This document shows, piece after piece, positions 61,701-64,000 of a DNA stretch of 64,000 nt (the stretch's first letter is position 1; the number at the start of each line of letters is the position of its first letter). The position numbers and the translations under genes are program-made. Source of the DNA: Halobacillus halophilus (GTDB lineage: Bacteria; Bacillota; Bacilli; Bacillales; Halobacillaceae); contig NZ_JAIVAL010000001.1 of NCBI RefSeq assembly GCF_020171985.1, forward strand, positions 62,001 to 126,000, written 5' to 3'. Under the pieces are notes generated by a model. The model saw only the letters and a program-made list of their open reading frames with translations, had not been told where the DNA came from and did no database searches.

Positions 61701-62321
61701 GAACTTGGCACCGTCAATCTTGGAGCGATTGAAGAGTATGAGCGTATTTTGGAAAGATATGAATTTCTAAAGGGTCAGCAGGATGACTTGCTGGAAGCTA
61801 AACAGACTCTTCATAGTGTTATCGGTGAAATGGACGGAGAAATGCAGCGCCGTTTTGAAGATACTTTTACAAAAATTCGTGCCGAATTTGAAGAAGTTTT
61901 CCGAGAATTGTTTGGAGGGGGACGTGCGGATCTTAAATTAACAGATCCTGAAAATATGCTTGAAACGGGCGTGGATATCGTTGCCCAGCCACCTGGGAAA
62001 AAGCTTCAGAATTTAAGTTTGCTTTCAGGTGGAGAGCGTGCCCTTACTGCCATAGCTCTTTTATTTTCCATCTTGCGTGTGCGTCCGGTACCATTCTGTG
62101 TGCTCGATGAAGTAGAAGCAGCATTAGATGAAGCCAACGTGGACCGGTTTGCTCGATTCTTGAAAGAGTTTAGCGCAGATACACAGTTCATCGTTATTAC
62201 GCACCGCAAAGGCACCATGGAAGAGTCAGACGTCCTATACGGAGTTACGATGCAGGAATCAGGGGTTTCAAAACTAGTATCGGTCCGCCTGGAAGAAACA
62301 CCTGAATTATTAGAAGCGTAG
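58755..62321 (+). CDS. smc: Chromosome segregation ATPase SMC
   Basis: 1188 aa. Walker A GPNGSGKS (31-38), two long coiled coils (about 165-500 and 680-1015), a central hinge with NPGGSMSGGAQK, and the C-terminal signature LSLLSGGERAL (SGGE 1091-1094) with Walker B FCVLDEVEAALDEANV. Forms the condensin complex with ScpA/ScpB. ATG 58755 follows ACAGGAGG by 7 nt; an in-frame ATG two codons earlier is too close. B. subtilis Smc is 1186 aa. Confidence 0.98.
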   Translation: MFLKQLDTVGFKSFAERVTVDFVPGVTSVVGPNGSGKSNITDAIRWVLGEQSARSLRGSKMEDIIFAGSDTRKAQNMAEVTLTLDNSDQTLPLDYQEVSVTRRVFRSGESEFYINNQTCRLKDIVDLFMDSGLGREAFSIISQGKVEEILSSKAEERRSIFEEAAGVLKYKQRKKKAEYKLAETQENLNRVEDIIHEIDGQLEPLKEQAAVAKDYLDKKEDLKQIEVSLLITQIENLHGEWQELLKELAEVKEQESELRTHIEEKETAIVKQRDTMQALDESIEDLQETLLVLTKELENLEGRRELMKERHKHFEENKTKVEQDYEELSSKLAELQSTAQREINQLNAFKQQRKQTKDDLEQTNQALSEDIEVIEEQIEDLKSDYIDLLNEQAAKRNEKQSLEKQVSQINNKKNHQQTRFSDLRDEREALETSLTEAAEKLKNISDLREKKEKHLASLQKELEGNQQSYQDWQEKLYKGYQYLEKLRSKKEMLEDMKEDFSGYYQGVREVLKARQNQQLMDIEGAMLELIDIPGDYLTAIETALGAQAQHIVVKDDQAGRKAIHWLKKNNKGRATFLPLTSIQPRSVHNQAASKLPEQEGFVGIAADLVTYDSRFKKAIQHLLGHIVIAKDLQHANSIAQFLNRKYRIVTLEGDVVNPGGSMSGGAQKRSGQSLFTREKELLELRDKIEEFQSKTEQVEEKVKTLKDETTNQQQEIERVSQEVAELKNEEYERQSDKREQQVKMDHLNSQLQLFDQDQAQFEQDRDQAGNLMSELDRDLKALTQKLENIQKEIDDLTAAKDRQKVDEANLQSRRQELQIQLAEQESSVQNQQEKADRYNQELASVKAELEENREEHKRLMEVFNSNQTEEEVLASIEETKQRKEATSSLIQDRRKERNQHGQEIQKAEQLLKEQKRRQQNFTQDIQQKEVKANRLDVELENLLNYLQEEYVITFEKAKNDYPPVEDVDQASTDVKLIKRSIEELGTVNLGAIEEYERILERYEFLKGQQDDLLEAKQTLHSVIGEMDGEMQRRFEDTFTKIRAEFEEVFRELFGGGRADLKLTDPENMLETGVDIVAQPPGKKLQNLSLLSGGERALTAIALLFSILRVRPVPFCVLDEVEAALDEANVDRFARFLKEFSADTQFIVITHRKGTMEESDVLYGVTMQESGVSKLVSVRLEETPELLEA

Positions 62322-62334
62322 AAAGGATGAGTTG

Positions 62335-63597
62335 ATGAGTTTTTTTAAGAAATTAAAAGATCGATTTGTAAAAGGTGAAGAAGAACAGCAGGAAAGTACT
62401 TCCCAGAACGAGCCCAAAAATGAATCATTGGAAGAAGCTGATTCGTTTAACCCTTACACAGGGGAAGCGTATAAGGGTGGAGAAGTAGTATACTCGAAAG
62501 CAGAAGAAGAGGAAAGACTGCGAAAGGAAGCCTTAGAGGCTGAAGGGAAATCACTTGACGGAGAAACAGAGACTTACGAGGATAAACTTGATCGGCTTTC
62601 CGTACCTTCCGAGCCTACGGATGAAGCCAATATAGCCTCCAAGTTTAAAAAAGGATTAGAAAAAACCAGGACCTCTTTCTCAACTAAAATTAATGATTTA
62701 GTAGCAAAATACCGGACCGTAGATGAAGATTTCTTTGAGGAATTAGAAGAAATACTGATCTCAGCCGATGTTGGAGTCAACACGGTTATGGAAATGATTG
62801 ATGAACTGGAAATGGAGGTTAAACGAAGAAATATTAAAGATACAAGCCAGGTAAAAGAAGTTATTTCTGAAAAACTGGTAGAGATTTATTATGGAAACGA
62901 TGAAGCTGAAGAGGTAGAAGGTCTAAATGAAAATCCGGACGGACCTACTGTTTATTTGTTTGTCGGGGTGAACGGTGTTGGGAAAACGACTACTATAGGT
63001 AAGCTTGCTCACCGCCTTAAATCTGAAGGCAAGAAAGTTACCCTGGCTGCAGGTGATACCTTTCGAGCAGGTGCTATTGAGCAACTGGACGCCTGGGGAG
63101 AGCGAGCAGGAGTTAATGTGATTAAGCATAGTGCAGGCAGTGATCCTGCAGCCGTCATTTATGACGGGATTCAATCGGCTAAGTCCAGAAATGCTGATGT
63201 ATTAATTTGTGATACAGCCGGTCGCCTTCAAAATAAAGTAAACTTGATGAACGAACTATCAAAAGTTAAACGCGTTATTGAACGTGAAATTCCAAATGCT
63301 CCCCATGAAGTTCTTCTTGTGCTTGATGCGACTACAGGACAAAATGCTATGAGCCAGGCAAAGACGTTCGCAGAAGCAACCGACGTTTCAGGCATCGTCC
63401 TTACGAAATTGGACGGTACAGCAAAAGGCGGAATTGTTTTAGCGATACGAAAAGAACTTTCAATCCCTGTTAAACTCGTTGGGCTAGGTGAAAAAGTAAC
63501 AGACTTGGAACCATTTGATGCTCATGCGTTTGTTTATGGATTATTCGCTGATATGGTTGAAGAATTCGATGAGGATGAAGAAGAAAATCAGGCTTAA
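62335..63597 (+). CDS. ftsY: Signal recognition particle receptor FtsY
   Basis: 420 aa. An acidic A domain (about 1-100, Glu-rich) is followed by the N domain and the GTPase G domain: GVNGVGKT (211-218), DTFRAGAIEQL, DTAGRLQNKVNLM and TKLDGTAKGG. Docks SRP-ribosome complexes at the membrane with Ffh. ATG 62335 follows AAAGGATG; only 13 bp after smc, so cotranscribed with it. The A domain is longer than in B. subtilis FtsY (329 aa in total). Confidence 0.97.
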   Translation: MSFFKKLKDRFVKGEEEQQESTSQNEPKNESLEEADSFNPYTGEAYKGGEVVYSKAEEEERLRKEALEAEGKSLDGETETYEDKLDRLSVPSEPTDEANIASKFKKGLEKTRTSFSTKINDLVAKYRTVDEDFFEELEEILISADVGVNTVMEMIDELEMEVKRRNIKDTSQVKEVISEKLVEIYYGNDEAEEVEGLNENPDGPTVYLFVGVNGVGKTTTIGKLAHRLKSEGKKVTLAAGDTFRAGAIEQLDAWGERAGVNVIKHSAGSDPAAVIYDGIQSAKSRNADVLICDTAGRLQNKVNLMNELSKVKRVIEREIPNAPHEVLLVLDATTGQNAMSQAKTFAEATDVSGIVLTKLDGTAKGGIVLAIRKELSIPVKLVGLGEKVTDLEPFDAHAFVYGLFADMVEEFDEDEEENQA

Positions 63598-63672
63598 ACC
63601 TTGACAGGTACTGAGTGCCTCCGTTAGTATTTTTATGTAAAGGTATTTCACTTAACAAGGAGTGCTTCAAGG

Positions 63673-64000
63673 GTGCTTGAAAAAACGACACGCGTTAACT
63701 ATCTGTTTGATTTTTATCAATCATTGTTGACTCCGAAACAAAGAAACTATATGGAATTATATTTTTTAGAAGACTACTCATTAGGTGAGATATCAGAAAC
63801 CTTCGACGTTTCCCGTCAAGCGGTTTATGATAATATTCGCCGAACAGAAACAATGTTGGAAGAATACGAAAAAAAGCTGCTATTATACGAGAAATTCAGT
63901 AAGCGGCAGCAGGTCCTTAAGGAAATGGAAGCAGAAGTTAATAAAAGTGATCTTCCTTCCCGTTTTCAGGACTGGCTGGCGCAACTACAAGATTTAGAAT
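63673..64000 (+). CDS. ylxM: YlxM-family SRP-associated protein (cut by window edge)
   Basis: The first 109 codons are visible. The helix-turn-helix segment [20 protein letters not shown] followed by [12 protein letters not shown] is diagnostic of YlxM/p13, a small SRP-linked protein encoded before ffh. GTG start at 63673, AAGGAG ten bases upstream. Same position as in B. subtilis (smc-ftsY-ylxM-ffh). Confidence 0.95.
   Translation, partial: MLEKTTRVNYLFDFYQSLLTPKQRNYMELYFLEDYSLGEISETFDVSRQAVYDNIRRTETMLEEYEKKLLLYEKFSKRQQVLKEMEAEVNKSDLPSRFQDWLAQLQDLE

Noticed and set aside
1-64000. CRISPR arrays, tRNA or rRNA genes, prophage genes, complete insertion sequences
   Set aside because: I saw no regularly spaced repeats, no cloverleaf or rRNA sequences, and no integrase, transposase or phage structural proteins.

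Overview
The window reads as a low-to-moderate GC, spore-forming member of the Bacillaceae, most likely a halophile close to Halobacillus (an inference from gene content, gene order and acidic proteins, not from a search). Pointers are the B. subtilis-like block sdaAB-sdaAA-recG-fapR-plsX-fabD-fabG-acpP-rnc-smc-ftsY-ylxM, the minor spore protein SspH, a Spo0E-like phosphatase, a YuzC-like protein, an RsbR-type stress regulator and a flotillin. No tRNA, rRNA, CRISPR array, intact insertion sequence or prophage was seen.

Layout. 1-7.0 kb: pirin and MarR (minus strand), then yhdT-panF pantothenate uptake, a lipoprotein, and a divergent Fur-controlled iron-siderophore system (binding lipoprotein facing two FecCD permeases, with no ATPase gene). 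7.2-13.3 kb: a small membrane protein, an endonuclease I-type nuclease without signal peptide, an RsbR-like STAS protein, flotillin, an AbrB-family membrane protein and a Spo0E-like protein. 13.5-17.6 kb: a secreted type I pullulanase with its LacI-type regulator and two operator-like sites. 17.6-21.3 kb: sspH, small membrane proteins, a LysE exporter, a degenerate zincin-like protein, a GC-richer repeat-like stretch, and a strong candidate for a stand-alone structured RNA of about 450 nt on the minus strand. 21.3-25.6 kb: the fermentative set pflB-adh-pflA (minus strand) with a consensus-quality cre site. 25.7-29.5 kb: GrpB, an SDR that appears to start at ATT, a secreted hydrolase, a 45-aa protein and an RM-rich lipoprotein. 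29.5-36.7 kb: a TetR/MFS efflux pair with twin operators, then a carboxyltransferase / acyl-CoA ligase / aldehyde dehydrogenase group with a different TetR-type operator. 36.7-49.0 kb: SET protein, beta-helix protein, 3-methyladenine glycosylase, stress SDR, AhpD-like protein, a 51-aa basic protein, a diverged MurE-like ligase, an SLH-anchored nucleotidase, a YuzC-like protein and a purine permease. 49.2-64 kb: the conserved serine dehydratase, recG, phospholipid/fatty acid, rnc, smc, ftsY block, with a peptidase S66 gene inserted before fapR and a yfkK-like gene on the opposite strand before smc.

Most units end in clear intrinsic terminators, many bidirectional. Several annotated starts differ from the longest open frame because a good Shine-Dalgarno sequence sits before an internal ATG, GTG or TTG. 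In one case (fecCD) the longest-frame TTG is actually part of the -35 hexamer of the promoter.

The item most worth following up is the putative RNA at about 20818-21279. It has an extended -10 promoter, a 24-bp closing helix whose only two imperfections are G.U wobbles on the minus strand, several internal helices and a terminator. It carries no signature I know from RNase P, tmRNA, SRP RNA or the common riboswitches.
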